Below, piece by piece: positions 37,314-46,846 of a stretch of DNA of 64,000 nucleotides. The stretch is from the NCBI RefSeq assembly GCF_000385175.1, contig NZ_ARQJ01000023.1:1-64000 (forward strand), written 5' to 3'. Below the pieces are notes generated by a model. The model was not told the origin of the DNA. It worked only from the letters and a program-made list of their open reading frames with translations, and made no database searches. Each line of letters begins with the position of its first letter. Position 1 is the first letter of the stretch. Source of the DNA: Salinicoccus albus DSM 19776 (GTDB lineage: Bacteria > Bacillota > Bacilli > Staphylococcales > Salinicoccaceae). The translations under genes and the position numbers were made by a program.

Positions 37314-38558
37314 TATCAATTGATTCAATTTCACTTTCCCTTTTTGGAATGCTGGGACACCGATTTCAGCCATCGTATACACAGGTTTGTTGATTACATA
37401 GTCAAACTCACCGATCTTCTCACTGACTTCAGTCCCCCATACTTTTTTGAACTGCCACAGTCCGAAATGCGGGGAATCTTTCTCCGGCGATACACTGACA
37501 CCGCCGAAGTCATAGGTTTTCGCACCATTCTCCCTCGCATACTTCATCATCTCAAACTGCAAGTGATGATTCGGAAGATATTCACGATAACCGTCTGAAG
37601 AGGCACCGTAAAGATAATAGGCTTTATGTCCGGCTTGTGCGAGGAGCGCACCGGCCAGAATGACACCTTCAGGATGCTCCTGTTTGACAACTTCTATTTC
37701 CACCAGCTGGCTGGACAGTTTCTCCCGGCGATTTGAAAGATCTTTCAACTGATTTTCTTTCTTGCTGCTTTCCTTTTTTCTATGCGCTTTCTCCATCTCT
37801 TCCTCAACTTTATATAAATCATTTTGGAGAGACACCGAGACCTCTTCCGGCATGAGCTTCACAAGGAACAGTTCCAGGTGTCCATTGGGATGCAGATGAT
37901 CGTAAAGGGATTCGAAGTAGGTGATATCCCGCGTTAAAAAGCCGTCCCGTTCCCCGGTTTCTTTCATCAGTTCCACAAACACAGGTAATTTATCGCGCTC
38001 CGCTTTATATACCACTGTACCACGTCTGATCGCATTCCTTACTTTTGTCCGGTTATTCCTTTCAAAGCTTTGAAGCAGTGCTTTATCATCCTTGGCGATA
38101 TCCGTAACCATCGTCTGCCTTGGCTGGATATTGTCCTTGCTCATGCCATCTGCCAGCCCCCGGTGTTTAAAACCCAGCTTTTCAAGGAAAGTGATGGTGT
38201 GCCGGTGTGCTTCGAGTGGAAGATCCGGATCTATTTTTATCGCATAGGCATTTTCATCCCTGGCGATCTTAAGCGTCTCATCCAGCATGAACTTCACAAG
38301 TTCCCTGTCGTTGTAATCACACACGAAACCTCTTGAGATATAGCACAAGGTATGCTTCGTCTTCGGTATTTTTTTGAATAAGAGCATCGCCACACCGAGC
38401 ACATTGCCGTTTTCATCACCGGCGGCGATACGCCTGGAGTACCAGCCCGTCAGCTTTTTGGACTGTGCCCAATCCGTCAGCTGCAGAAGATCTCCATTAT
38501 TATGGCTTTCAACAAATCGATTGTGCTCCGTGTTAATGATATTCAACAATTTAAGCAT
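37296..38558 (-). CDS. femX: Lipid II:glycine glycyltransferase FemX (FmhB)
   Basis: 420 residues from ATG 38558 with GGAG six bases upstream. It closely follows staphylococcal FmhB: GDLLQLTDWAQSKKLTGWYS, RGFVCDYNDRE, GFKHRGLADGMSKDNIQPR, ERDGFLTRDITYFESLYD and LYGASSDGYREYLPNHHLQFE, plus the two-helix coiled-coil arm (about residues 235-295) that marks Fem proteins. It adds the first interpeptide-bridge residue, glycine in S. aureus, to the lysine of lipid II at the inner face of the membrane. Normally essential. Confidence 0.9.
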   Translation of the reverse strand: MLKLLNIINTEHNRFVESHNNGDLLQLTDWAQSKKLTGWYSRRIAAGDENGNVLGVAMLLFKKIPKTKHTLCYISRGFVCDYNDRELVKFMLDETLKIARDENAYAIKIDPDLPLEAHRHTITFLEKLGFKHRGLADGMSKDNIQPRQTMVTDIAKDDKALLQSFERNNRTKVRNAIRRGTVVYKAERDKLPVFVELMKETGERDGFLTRDITYFESLYDHLHPNGHLELFLVKLMPEEVSVSLQNDLYKVEEEMEKAHRKKESSKKENQLKDLSNRREKLSSQLVEIEVVKQEHPEGVILAGALLAQAGHKAYYLYGASSDGYREYLPNHHLQFEMMKYARENGAKTYDFGGVSVSPEKDSPHFGLWQFKKVWGTEVSEKIGEFDYVINKPVYTMAEIGVPAFQKGKVKLNQLIKRRRR

Positions 38559-38614
38559 AATAATCTCCATTTCAATAGTATCTGATATAATATTTCCCAG
38601 GGAGGGGCGTTATA

Positions 38615-38860
38615 ATGAGAGTTGTAATTTTGATTATACTCACAATTGTAAATTTGTTCAGCATCATCCAGCTGGGTCAGTATGGGAGCGGTGACCTGAT
38701 TGCCATGATGAGTTTAAGAGTCATACTCTCAGTCATCACCTTTTTGTTATCCCTTGCATATATTCTTGTCAGAGGAACTAAAAGTGAAATGATCATGAGT
38801 ACCGTTACCGGTTTAATCGCACTTTCCCATTTTGGATATATTGTTTATATAAACTTATAG
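38615..38860 (+). CDS. Small membrane protein, unknown
   Basis: 81 residues with three membrane segments, divergent from femX, with GGGAGGGG before ATG 38615. Similar in size and N-terminus to the protein at 37007. Its last 16 bases overlap the convergent glyoxalase-like gene. Confidence 0.55.
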   Translation: MRVVILIILTIVNLFSIIQLGQYGSGDLIAMMSLRVILSVITFLLSLAYILVRGTKSEMIMSTVTGLIALSHFGYIVYINL

Positions 38861-39537
38861 ACTGCGCCTTTGTATATTGCTGATTCACCGTTCATATCCA
38901 GCTCCAGGATAAGGGACGGTTTTTCATTTTCAGTGAATGTGACACTCGTGTGCGCATCAATTTCCCCATTCCATATCCCGAGTACATCATAAAAGGCCTC
39001 CCATTGCTCCCTGTTTCTCACTTCATGATGAATATTCAGTTTCGGCCGCGGATGGATGAAGTCACCGCGCAGATGCCTGATCCGCTCCACTCTTTTTTCG
39101 GCTGCTTCATCCCACTGGATAAAGAAAGGGAAAATGACTTCATCCCCTGGGACATACAGCAGCTGCCAGCTGATTTTTTCGCCGTCGGTCGTTCTTTCCA
39201 TAGAGATCGGTCCGATGGTACAAAACCCTTTTTCTTTAAAGCGCTCCGCAAGCTGGGCGATATCATCAGTACTGAGTGCATATCTGATGAACCCTTCTTC
39301 ATAACCAAGAGTGTCGATCGTCTTTGCAAAGGAGTCCTTCTCATCATCCAGATGCTGCTTAAATACTGCCTCGTCTTCGATAGATAAAAATTCAATATAT
39401 CTGTCATCCAGATAAGATAAAAGGTTGGCTGTACCAAACCGCTGGTGCCTGCCGCCTGAATGTACAGGCAGGAGCGATGAACTTTTTGTATCCTGCAAAT
39501 CTTTCACATAGTGAATAATATGATCAAATTTTACCAT
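38845..39537 (-). CDS. VOC-superfamily (glyoxalase-like) protein
   Basis: 230 residues from ATG 39537 after GAGGTG. MVKFDHIIHYVKDLQ carries the first metal-type His of a VOC module; GTANLLSYLDDRYIEFLSIED and FIHPRPKLNIHHEVRNREQW mark a Glyoxalase_3-type arrangement with two halves. No catalytic activity can be assigned; such proteins are often annotated as VOC family only. Confidence 0.7.
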   Translation of the reverse strand: MVKFDHIIHYVKDLQDTKSSSLLPVHSGGRHQRFGTANLLSYLDDRYIEFLSIEDEAVFKQHLDDEKDSFAKTIDTLGYEEGFIRYALSTDDIAQLAERFKEKGFCTIGPISMERTTDGEKISWQLLYVPGDEVIFPFFIQWDEAAEKRVERIRHLRGDFIHPRPKLNIHHEVRNREQWEAFYDVLGIWNGEIDAHTSVTFTENEKPSLILELDMNGESAIYKGAVYKFI

Positions 39538-39646
39538 CCGTGTCACCTCTTTTTATAACTATATCATATCAGTGCACACTCTCCCCGGATTTTAATGTAT
39601 GAAAAAGCCTGCTATTATAAGGTATGATCACTGATCAGCCCTTGGA

Positions 39647-40780
39647 TTATTTCAGCGTTTTCGCTTCGGACTGAGTCTGCTCTAAAACCACAATCCGCTC
39701 ATCATTCACAGGGTTGAAGAAATGCCCTTTACTTATATCGAAAGCCAGTTTCACATCATCCCCGGGCTTCACATCCTTATCTCCCCCTGCCTTGAAAATG
39801 AATTCCTGCCCGTTTAGTTCGGAGTACAGCAGCACTTCTGCGCCCAGCAGTTCACTGACCCTTACTTCCGCAGTAAATACACAAACGTCATCCAGTCCGC
39901 TGAAAACTGATACTTCTTTTATATGTTCCGGACGAATACCAAATTTTATCTTTCTGCCTTCATACCCGTCTTCCGTCAGCTTATGTCTCTGATATTCCGG
40001 GAGATCCATAACCAATTTCCCGATGATAAGTCTGCCATTTTCTATTTCAGCTTCGAAAATGTTCATGGCCGGTGCGCCAATGAATTTTGCCACAAAGACA
40101 TTTTTCGGAAAATCATAGACCGCTTTCGGCGAACCGGTCTGCATGATTTCTCCTTTATCCAAAACAACAAGTCTTGAAGCCATCGTCAACGCTTCTGTCT
40201 GGTCATGGGTAACATAAACCGTGGTTGTAGAAAGCCGTTTATGAAGCCTAATAATCTCTGCACGCATCTGAACCCTCAATTTTGCATCCAGATTGGACAG
40301 CGGTTCATCCATTAGAAAAACATTGGCTTCACGGACAATTGCCCTGCCCAGCGCAACACGCTGTTTCTGCCCGCCTGAAAGTATTTCGGGCTTTCGGTTC
40401 AGATAGTCTGTCAAATTTAGTATTTCCGCTGCGTTTTCCACGCGTGTTTTAATTTCATCTTTCAGTGTTTTTCTCAGCTTCAGTCCAAATGCCATATTAT
40501 CAAACACGCTCATATGGGGATACAAAGCATAATTCTGGAACACCATAGCAATGTCCCTGTGTTTTGGCAGCACTTCATCCATGCGCTGCCCATTGATATA
40601 AATGCTGCCGGCCGACACAGCTTCAAGTCCCGCAATCATTCTGAGCATCGTTGATTTTCCACTGCCGGACGGGCCGACCAGAACAATGAACTCACCGTCC
40701 TGGATCTCCAGGTTGAATTCGTGTATGACAGGTGTTTCATCAAAAATTTTTTTAACGTTTTCAAGCTTCATTTCAGCCAT
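39647..40780 (-). CDS. MsmX/UgpC-type sugar ABC transporter ATPase
   Basis: 377 residues. Walker A GPSGSGKST, Q-loop VFQNYALYPHMSV, LSGGQKQRVALGRAIVR, Walker B VFLMDEPLSNLDAK, His in YVTHDQTEAL. Two C-terminal OB/TOBE regulatory domains (from about 240), including GIRPEHIK. No permeases or binding protein adjoin it, as with the shared MsmX ATPases of Bacillus and staphylococci that serve several carbohydrate importers. Confidence 0.85.
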   Translation of the reverse strand: MAEMKLENVKKIFDETPVIHEFNLEIQDGEFIVLVGPSGSGKSTMLRMIAGLEAVSAGSIYINGQRMDEVLPKHRDIAMVFQNYALYPHMSVFDNMAFGLKLRKTLKDEIKTRVENAAEILNLTDYLNRKPEILSGGQKQRVALGRAIVREANVFLMDEPLSNLDAKLRVQMRAEIIRLHKRLSTTTVYVTHDQTEALTMASRLVVLDKGEIMQTGSPKAVYDFPKNVFVAKFIGAPAMNIFEAEIENGRLIIGKLVMDLPEYQRHKLTEDGYEGRKIKFGIRPEHIKEVSVFSGLDDVCVFTAEVRVSELLGAEVLLYSELNGQEFIFKAGGDKDVKPGDDVKLAFDISKGHFFNPVNDERIVVLEQTQSEAKTLK

Positions 40781-40802
40781 TTTAAAAACCCCCGGCGGAC
40801 AT

Positions 40803-41861
40803 TCATGATTCCTGTTTCCTGATTATTTCTCCTCTGTGTGACTTCAGCACTTCCCGGGCAAAATCGTTCATTTCTCCAGCGTAGTCAAATGTCCCTTTTA
40901 ACACCGGGAAAATATTCCTGATCCCTATTTCGCCCAGTGTAGAGAAAACGAATGATACAACATTCAGTTTTCTCAGCTTAAATACCGTGCTGAAAACACT
41001 TGCCAGCCGTCCGATGTATTCCTTTGATGTTTTACCGTCTTTGTCCGATTCCTTTGCCCGGTTAATATAGTCAGCCGCCCGCGGGATTTCCATCCCAGCC
41101 GCTGCTTCGTCCTGTCCGGTGACTGAGTAATGGGATTCTGTCATCTCTTCGATCGATCTATACGCCTTTTTTAAGATAACGTCTTTAAATCCAGGCGACA
41201 GCAGCTTTGTGCCCAGCCTGTTGAGTTTTTTATTCAAAAATTTCTCCAAATATTTTGCACTTCCCGCTCTTTTGTTAAAAGTGCTATCCTTGTCATCGAA
41301 GATTGGATTAAGCGCTGCTCTCAAAGCCCCTAACCCGTAATCATCTTTGATGCTGACGAAAATATAGCGGAGGGGCTGGTCCAGATCTCTTTTAAACGTG
41401 ACATGAAGTTCTGTATCCTTGTCATGCTTCAGCGTGCTGCTGTCTTTCTGGCCGGATACGTCTGTCAGGGTGTCCGCTTTATTGTATACGAAAGTGACAG
41501 AAATCTTTTTCTTTGCCAGGAAGCGGATTATTTCTTCATCGGCTTCTCTGATTTTTGAAGAGAACACGTACAGCACATGTTTGATGTTTGTTTTCCTGAG
41601 CAGCTTTTTATATTGCTTCGGTGAGTATTCAGCTGTGCCGACGCCCGGGAAATCCAGGAGCCATCCGCGCCTGCCGTACTCATGTCTGATGATTGTACGT
41701 GTCGCATCGGTCTGTGTGGATATATGCGCAGCCGTACCTGAAAGTTCATTGACAAGTGCACTTTTTCCGGCATCTACCTGACCAATGACACCAATACGGT
41801 AATCGATGGTGTCCTCGATGAAATTTTGGAACTCAAGCGCAATGGGATGGATTCTGCGCAT
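40803..41861 (-). CDS. GTPase of the HSR1/50S-binding type
   Basis: 352 residues from ATG 41861 after GAGGTG. G1 GQVDAGKSALV (about 27-37), a Thr-rich switch ATRTIIRHEYG, G3 DFPGVG, G4 NKAD in TFVYNKADTL, and G5-like FVSIKDDYG. The C-terminal part (from about 185) is helical and ends in a weakly hydrophobic region that may dock on the membrane. Immediately upstream (15 bases) is popT on the same strand. Its role is unknown. Confidence 0.7.
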   Translation of the reverse strand: MRRIHPIALEFQNFIEDTIDYRIGVIGQVDAGKSALVNELSGTAAHISTQTDATRTIIRHEYGRRGWLLDFPGVGTAEYSPKQYKKLLRKTNIKHVLYVFSSKIREADEEIIRFLAKKKISVTFVYNKADTLTDVSGQKDSSTLKHDKDTELHVTFKRDLDQPLRYIFVSIKDDYGLGALRAALNPIFDDKDSTFNKRAGSAKYLEKFLNKKLNRLGTKLLSPGFKDVILKKAYRSIEEMTESHYSVTGQDEAAAGMEIPRAADYINRAKESDKDGKTSKEYIGRLASVFSTVFKLRKLNVVSFVFSTLGEIGIRNIFPVLKGTFDYAGEMNDFAREVLKSHRGEIIRKQES

Positions 41862-41876
41862 GACAATCACCTCTTT

Positions 41877-42719
41877 TTATATCGTGTCTTCGTTACCTCT
41901 GCCCATATACCAGCTGATGGCAAAACCGGATACTGCTGCTGCAATTGTGATTACCCAGGAAATACCGGAGGCCGGCAGGCCTGGATAAATTGCAAATACC
42001 GACCCGGCAACGAGCCCGAGAATCAGAGCATATGTCAGATACGTATAATGCCGTAATAAGTATTGGATGACCCGGCTCGCAACAAGCAGACCGACAATGA
42101 CACCCAATCCTGCTGCAATCAGTATCGGCAGAACTTCCAGATTGAATGATGTCAATTCACTAAGCGAATATATGATGACTGAATATGAACCGATGATCAG
42201 CAGCACCAGTGAACCGGATATTCCCGGCAGCAGCATTGTGGACGAAGCCAGTATACCGCTGAAAAATAATTCTATCAGTAAAGGGAGTGTAATGGAGATA
42301 TTCTGTACTGTATCCTCGGTACCTCCCGCCATCCCCATCAGGAAGAGCCCGGCGATTGCGAGGGCAATCAGGGTATAGTGCGGGGCTTTGAATTCTACTT
42401 TATAGTTCGATATTCTGAGCATCATCGGAATGACCCCTGCAACCAGGCCGATGAAGAACCAATGGGTCGGGACCATATGATTTTTCAGCAGAAAATCAAT
42501 CACGGATGACAGTGATAATACTGCGATACCCATGCCGATAACAAGGGGGATCAGAAACAGTATCGCTTTTTTATAATGCTTTGACACAACCCTGCTGATG
42601 GCGCCCAGAAACTGATCGTAGATGCCTAACAAAAGTGCCATTGTACCGCTGCTGACTCCGGGGATCAATTCACATATTCCCATTAGAAACCCTTTTACTA
42701 TATTTACCCATCTGATCAT
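41877..42719 (-). CDS. popT: DUF368 polyprenyl-phosphate translocase PopT
   Basis: 280 residues, about eight membrane segments. GFLMGICELIPGVSSGTMALLLG and its inverted repeat LLPGISGSLVLLIIGSY are the hallmark DUF368 motifs. This family recycles undecaprenyl phosphate to the cytoplasmic face of the membrane, in parallel with DedA/UptA. A GAGGTATACCGA leader precedes ATG 42719. Probably co-transcribed with the GTPase. Confidence 0.85.
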   Translation of the reverse strand: MIRWVNIVKGFLMGICELIPGVSSGTMALLLGIYDQFLGAISRVVSKHYKKAILFLIPLVIGMGIAVLSLSSVIDFLLKNHMVPTHWFFIGLVAGVIPMMLRISNYKVEFKAPHYTLIALAIAGLFLMGMAGGTEDTVQNISITLPLLIELFFSGILASSTMLLPGISGSLVLLIIGSYSVIIYSLSELTSFNLEVLPILIAAGLGVIVGLLVASRVIQYLLRHYTYLTYALILGLVAGSVFAIYPGLPASGISWVITIAAAVSGFAISWYMGRGNEDTI

Positions 42720-42880
42720 TCGGTATACCTCGCATGTCGTTTAAATCTATATTTATCTACCCTGCGATTATAGCACATTCCGGTACTGAACCAATATTTA
42801 TACACTACAACTTATTTGATAAAAATTGAACATATTGATATAACTGCCCTAATAAGACATTATGAATGGAGACTTTGATT

Positions 42881-43948
42881 GTGAGAGACTTAGGAATCTA
42901 TTTTGGAACATTCGCTCCCTGCCATGTCGGGCATTTCGAACAAATCATACGAGCCAAACGCGAGAACAAACATGCGCTTGTTATTGTGAGCGGTTACGAA
43001 GGCGACCGCGGGCAGACTTACGGCATGACACTTGAAAACCGTGTTAAAGCGATGCGGCAGCTCCTCGCCAATGATGACAGTGTCACAGTTCTCAAACTGA
43101 ATGAAACGGATATCCCCAGATACCCTCACGGGTGGGAACCCTGGCTGAAAATGCTGGCTGAGAAAATTGATGAAGGGATTGCACTTCTGAAATTTGATGT
43201 AAATCAAGTGACCTATTATATCGGGGAGCCGGAGTATACGGAACCGCTTCAGCATTTCTTTGGCAGAGAGTGGCCGGACATTGATACACAGATTACGATG
43301 GTCGATCGTAAGATTCTGGGTATCAGCGGCACAAGCATTCGTGAAGAACCTATTCTAAACTGGGATTATGTCACCCGGCCGTTCAGAAGATTTTTCGTAC
43401 AGAATGTCCTCGTCATCGGTGCAACAGCGACCGGCAAATCCTCTCTGGTTCAGGATCTCGCAAGAAGATACTCCACCAGTTACTCAGCGGATTATGTCAA
43501 AACATATCTTTCTGACAATAAGATTGAGAATGATGAGCTCGATGTTAAAGATTTTCATGCAATGGGAACAGGCCAGTTCGAGGTCAACAAAAAAAACATC
43601 CATTCACCTGAAACCAGAAAAGTATTTTTCGCAGATACGGATGTCATGATGACAAAGATCCACATGAAAATGTACGCGGACGGCGAAGAATTCAATCAAT
43701 TAAGAGCCGTGTTTGATTATTTCATCCAGCTTCAGAACTGGTCCCTCGTCCTGGTGCTCCCGCCCGCTGGAGACCAGGACGTGCATGCATCCTATAACCA
43801 AAGGATGCATGAAATGATCCTGCAGGAAATTGAGGATCAGCAGTTAAATGATCTCACCCATATTTTAGATGGTGAATCATACAGGGAACAATACCAGGAA
43901 GCCCACACGCTTGTAGATGAAATATTGAAAGCAGGCAAGGATAATTGA
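42881..43948 (+). CDS. NadR-like NMN adenylyltransferase/ribosylnicotinamide kinase
   Basis: 355 residues from GTG 42881, eight bases after GGAG; ATG 42866 would include that site. The N-terminal nucleotidyltransferase has the GxFxPxHxGH pattern as YFGTFAPCHVGHFEQ and ISGTSIRE (ISSTxIR-like). The C-terminal kinase begins with Walker A GATATGKSS (about residue 180). NadR proteins adenylylate NMN and phosphorylate nicotinamide riboside. The HTH domain of enterobacterial NadR is absent. Confidence 0.8.
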   Translation: MRDLGIYFGTFAPCHVGHFEQIIRAKRENKHALVIVSGYEGDRGQTYGMTLENRVKAMRQLLANDDSVTVLKLNETDIPRYPHGWEPWLKMLAEKIDEGIALLKFDVNQVTYYIGEPEYTEPLQHFFGREWPDIDTQITMVDRKILGISGTSIREEPILNWDYVTRPFRRFFVQNVLVIGATATGKSSLVQDLARRYSTSYSADYVKTYLSDNKIENDELDVKDFHAMGTGQFEVNKKNIHSPETRKVFFADTDVMMTKIHMKMYADGEEFNQLRAVFDYFIQLQNWSLVLVLPPAGDQDVHASYNQRMHEMILQEIEDQQLNDLTHILDGESYREQYQEAHTLVDEILKAGKDN

Positions 43949-44066
43949 TGAAATCGTATTCATTTGTAAAATTATACTTCTGCGGACAGATCACCTGCGT
44001 TATTGATGGAAAATACAGATAATTTTGTTATCATGGTTTACATCTATTTTAAATGGAGGAAATCAA

Positions 44067-45209
44067 ATGGAACCAAAACTGTTGCTTACACCCGGCCCAA
44101 CCCCTATCCCGCCTGAAGTTACCAGCAGAATGTCCGAAGGTATGATCGGCCATCGTTCAAATGACTTTAATCAGCTGATGGAAAATATTCAGCCAAAATT
44201 GAAAAACGTATTAGGCACCGACGATCCTGTAGTGATACTGTCCTCCAGCGGGACCAGTGCGCTTGAAACGGCTATGGTCAATCTCGTAAAAACACAGGAA
44301 GCCGTAGTAATCATAGTCAGCGGCGCATTCGGTGACCGTTTCAGAAATATTGCCAAAACATACCCTGTCGATGTCCACATATTTGAGGTTGAATGGGGGA
44401 ATGCGGCTGATGTTGATGAATTTGAAGATTTTATGAACGGAATCAGCAATGTGAAAGCAGTTTTCACCCAGGCCTGTGAAACATCAACGGCAGTGATCCA
44501 TCCGCTGAATAGTCTCGGTAAAGCTGTTAAGAAGTATGATGAACAGACTCTGTTTATCGTTGATGGCGTCAGTGCTGTCGGCGGTATGGCATTTAATATG
44601 GCAGAAAATTACATCGACTGTCTCGTCACAGGCAGCCAGAAAGCTTTAATGCTCCCGCCTGGTCTTTCATTTGTATCTATGAACGACAGGGCAAGGAACA
44701 GAGCAGCCGACAATGACATCCCGCGGTTTTATCTGGATATCAACAGGTATTATGATGCCTTGGAGGACCAATCCACACCGTTTACACCGGCTGTTTCTCT
44801 GATACAGGGATTGGAAAAAGTACTGGAAATGCTGGAATCGTCAGGCATAGACAATGTTTATACACGGCATGCAAAAATGCGTGATATGCTTCGCGCCGGA
44901 CTTCGGGCGCTCAACCTGGAAATGCTTGTCGCTGATGAATACGCTTCGCCGACAGTCACCGCGTTCAAATCCAATGAAGATGAACTTTCCTTTATCAAAA
45001 AAAGACTGAAGAACGACTTCCAGATTACGATTGCCGGAGGGCAGAAGGAACTTAAAGGGCAAATACTGCGCATCGGCCATATGGGATATATGTTCCCCAA
45101 TGACATGCTCAGAGTACTCGCGGCTCTGGAAGCGATCGTCAGTGATTACCGTGAAATCAAATACTATGGAAAAGCACTTGCTGCTGCTCAGGAGGCATAC
45201 TATGAATAA
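44067..45209 (+). CDS. Class V aminotransferase (serine/alanine-glyoxylate type)
   Basis: 380 residues from ATG 44067 after GGAGG. PLP fold type I: KLLLTPGPTPIPPEV start, LSSSGTSALETAMVN, FIVDGVSAVGG, and the PLP lysine in CLVTGSQKALMLPPG. It overlaps serA by eight bases, so the pair is translationally coupled, as in S. aureus. It may act as phosphoserine aminotransferase in serine synthesis or use serine/glyoxylate; the context favours the former. Confidence 0.8.
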   Translation: MEPKLLLTPGPTPIPPEVTSRMSEGMIGHRSNDFNQLMENIQPKLKNVLGTDDPVVILSSSGTSALETAMVNLVKTQEAVVIIVSGAFGDRFRNIAKTYPVDVHIFEVEWGNAADVDEFEDFMNGISNVKAVFTQACETSTAVIHPLNSLGKAVKKYDEQTLFIVDGVSAVGGMAFNMAENYIDCLVTGSQKALMLPPGLSFVSMNDRARNRAADNDIPRFYLDINRYYDALEDQSTPFTPAVSLIQGLEKVLEMLESSGIDNVYTRHAKMRDMLRAGLRALNLEMLVADEYASPTVTAFKSNEDELSFIKKRLKNDFQITIAGGQKELKGQILRIGHMGYMFPNDMLRVLAALEAIVSDYREIKYYGKALAAAQEAYYE

Positions 45210-46794
45210 TTTTAAAGTACTTGTCCTTGATCCGATCAATGAAGATGGCATTAAAGAACTGATTGACCACCCCAACTATGATATAGATGTAAATACAGGG
45301 TTGAGTGAACCTGCAATATTGGAGATTGTCCACGATTACGAAGCAATTATTGTCAGAAGCCAGACCACGATCACCGACAAGATCATCCAATATGCACGGC
45401 GTCTGAAAGTGGTTGCCAGAGCCGGTGTTGGGGTGGACAACATCGATATTGATGCAGCGACAAAATACGGTGTCATTGTCATCAATGCGCCTGACGGCAA
45501 TACAATCTCAGCAACTGAACATACGATGGCGATGATGCTGTCACTCACACGGGACATACCATCTGCCCATAAGGAACTGTCAGAAGGCGTATGGGACCGT
45601 AAAGCACACAAAGGGACTGAGATGTATGGCAAAACGCTGGGCATCCTCGGAGCGGGCAAAATTGGTTTCGGAGTAGCCAAACGTGCGCAGAGTTTTGGTA
45701 TGAACATCATCGCATTTGACCCTTACCTGTCAGATGACAAAGCACAGGAAGCGGAAATAGGAAAGATGGAAGTAGATGAAATTGCAGAACGGGCGGATTT
45801 CATAACCGTTCATACTCCCCTGACACCGCAGACCCAAGGCATTGTGGGAGATGAATTCTTTAGGAAAGCGAAGCCGGGGCTGAAAGTGGTTAACGTTGCA
45901 AGAGGCGGAATCATCGATGAAAGTGCACTCCTTAACGCGCTTGAGGAAGGACTTATTGGAGGTGCAGCTCTGGATGTATTTGAAGACGAACCGCCGACAG
46001 ACCAAAAACTGCTCGGTCATCCAAATATTGTCGTCACCCCGCACCTCGGTGCCTCAACTGTGGAAGCCCAGGAGAAAGTCGCAATCAGCGTTTCCCGGGA
46101 AATAATCGATATTCTGGAAAATAATACGATCATTCATGCGGTCAATGCACCGCGTATCAATGAAACGATAAATAAAGAACTTAAACCTTACATGAACATT
46201 TCAAATCATATGGGCGGAGTTGCCATCCAGCTGATGAACCGCCCGCCATCAGAAGTGAAACTGAAGTATCACGGTGAACTCGCAATTGATGATACAAGCA
46301 TGCTGACACGCTCTTTTGTTTCCAGCATGCTGAAACCCCACCTTGGAGAGCACGTAAATATCATTAATGCACTCTATCTGCTGCAAGAACAGGATGTGAC
46401 TTATAAGGTGGAGAAAAAAGGGAAGGCGCATGGCTACAGCAACTATCTCGAAGCCGAACTGGTCAACGATGAGGAGACACTTGTACTCGGCGCAAGTGTC
46501 CTGAACGGTTACGGGGAGCGTATCGTCAAGATTAACGGGTATCGGGTCGACATTAAACCGGCCGAGCACCTGCTATTTATCAATCATCAGGACAGGCCGG
46601 GTATTATTGGCGAAATGGGCATTACCCTCGGCAAGTATGCGGTCAACATCGCAAGCATGCAGCTCGGGCGCTACGACGAAGGCGGCAACGCATTGTTGTC
46701 CCTCTCCCTTGATCAGAATGTCAACGCTGAAGCGATGGATGAGCTCGCCGAAATCGAAGGCTTCCACAACCTTAAACAAGTGGATCTGTCTTAA
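45202..46794 (+). CDS. serA: D-3-phosphoglycerate dehydrogenase
   Basis: 530 residues from ATG 45202 with GGAGG upstream. NAD-binding GILGAGKIGFGVAKRAQSFG, catalytic Arg/Glu/His set in NVARGGIIDESAL, and HLGASTVEAQEKVA. It is the long form: an ASB (intervening) domain and a C-terminal ACT domain (HQDRPGIIGEMGITLGKYAV) for serine feedback. Catalyses the first step from 3-phosphoglycerate to serine. Ends at a shared terminator. Confidence 0.95.
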   Translation: MNNFKVLVLDPINEDGIKELIDHPNYDIDVNTGLSEPAILEIVHDYEAIIVRSQTTITDKIIQYARRLKVVARAGVGVDNIDIDAATKYGVIVINAPDGNTISATEHTMAMMLSLTRDIPSAHKELSEGVWDRKAHKGTEMYGKTLGILGAGKIGFGVAKRAQSFGMNIIAFDPYLSDDKAQEAEIGKMEVDEIAERADFITVHTPLTPQTQGIVGDEFFRKAKPGLKVVNVARGGIIDESALLNALEEGLIGGAALDVFEDEPPTDQKLLGHPNIVVTPHLGASTVEAQEKVAISVSREIIDILENNTIIHAVNAPRINETINKELKPYMNISNHMGGVAIQLMNRPPSEVKLKYHGELAIDDTSMLTRSFVSSMLKPHLGEHVNIINALYLLQEQDVTYKVEKKGKAHGYSNYLEAELVNDEETLVLGASVLNGYGERIVKINGYRVDIKPAEHLLFINHQDRPGIIGEMGITLGKYAVNIASMQLGRYDEGGNALLSLSLDQNVNAEAMDELAEIEGFHNLKQVDLS

Positions 46795-46806
46795 AACATA
46801 AAAACA

Positions 46807-46846
46807 GCGAATGAAAGTCCTTTTCAGGATTTTCATTCGCCTTTTT
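46807..46846. terminator. Bidirectional terminator between serA and the HAD gene
   Basis: GCGAATGAAAGTCC and GGATTTTCATTCGC form a stem with a T tract (CTTTTTATT) at 46807-46846. Confidence 0.8.

Noticed and set aside
42866-42880. ATG start of the NadR-like gene
   Set aside because: It contains the GGAG ribosome site; GTG 42881 is properly spaced and starts the conserved fold.
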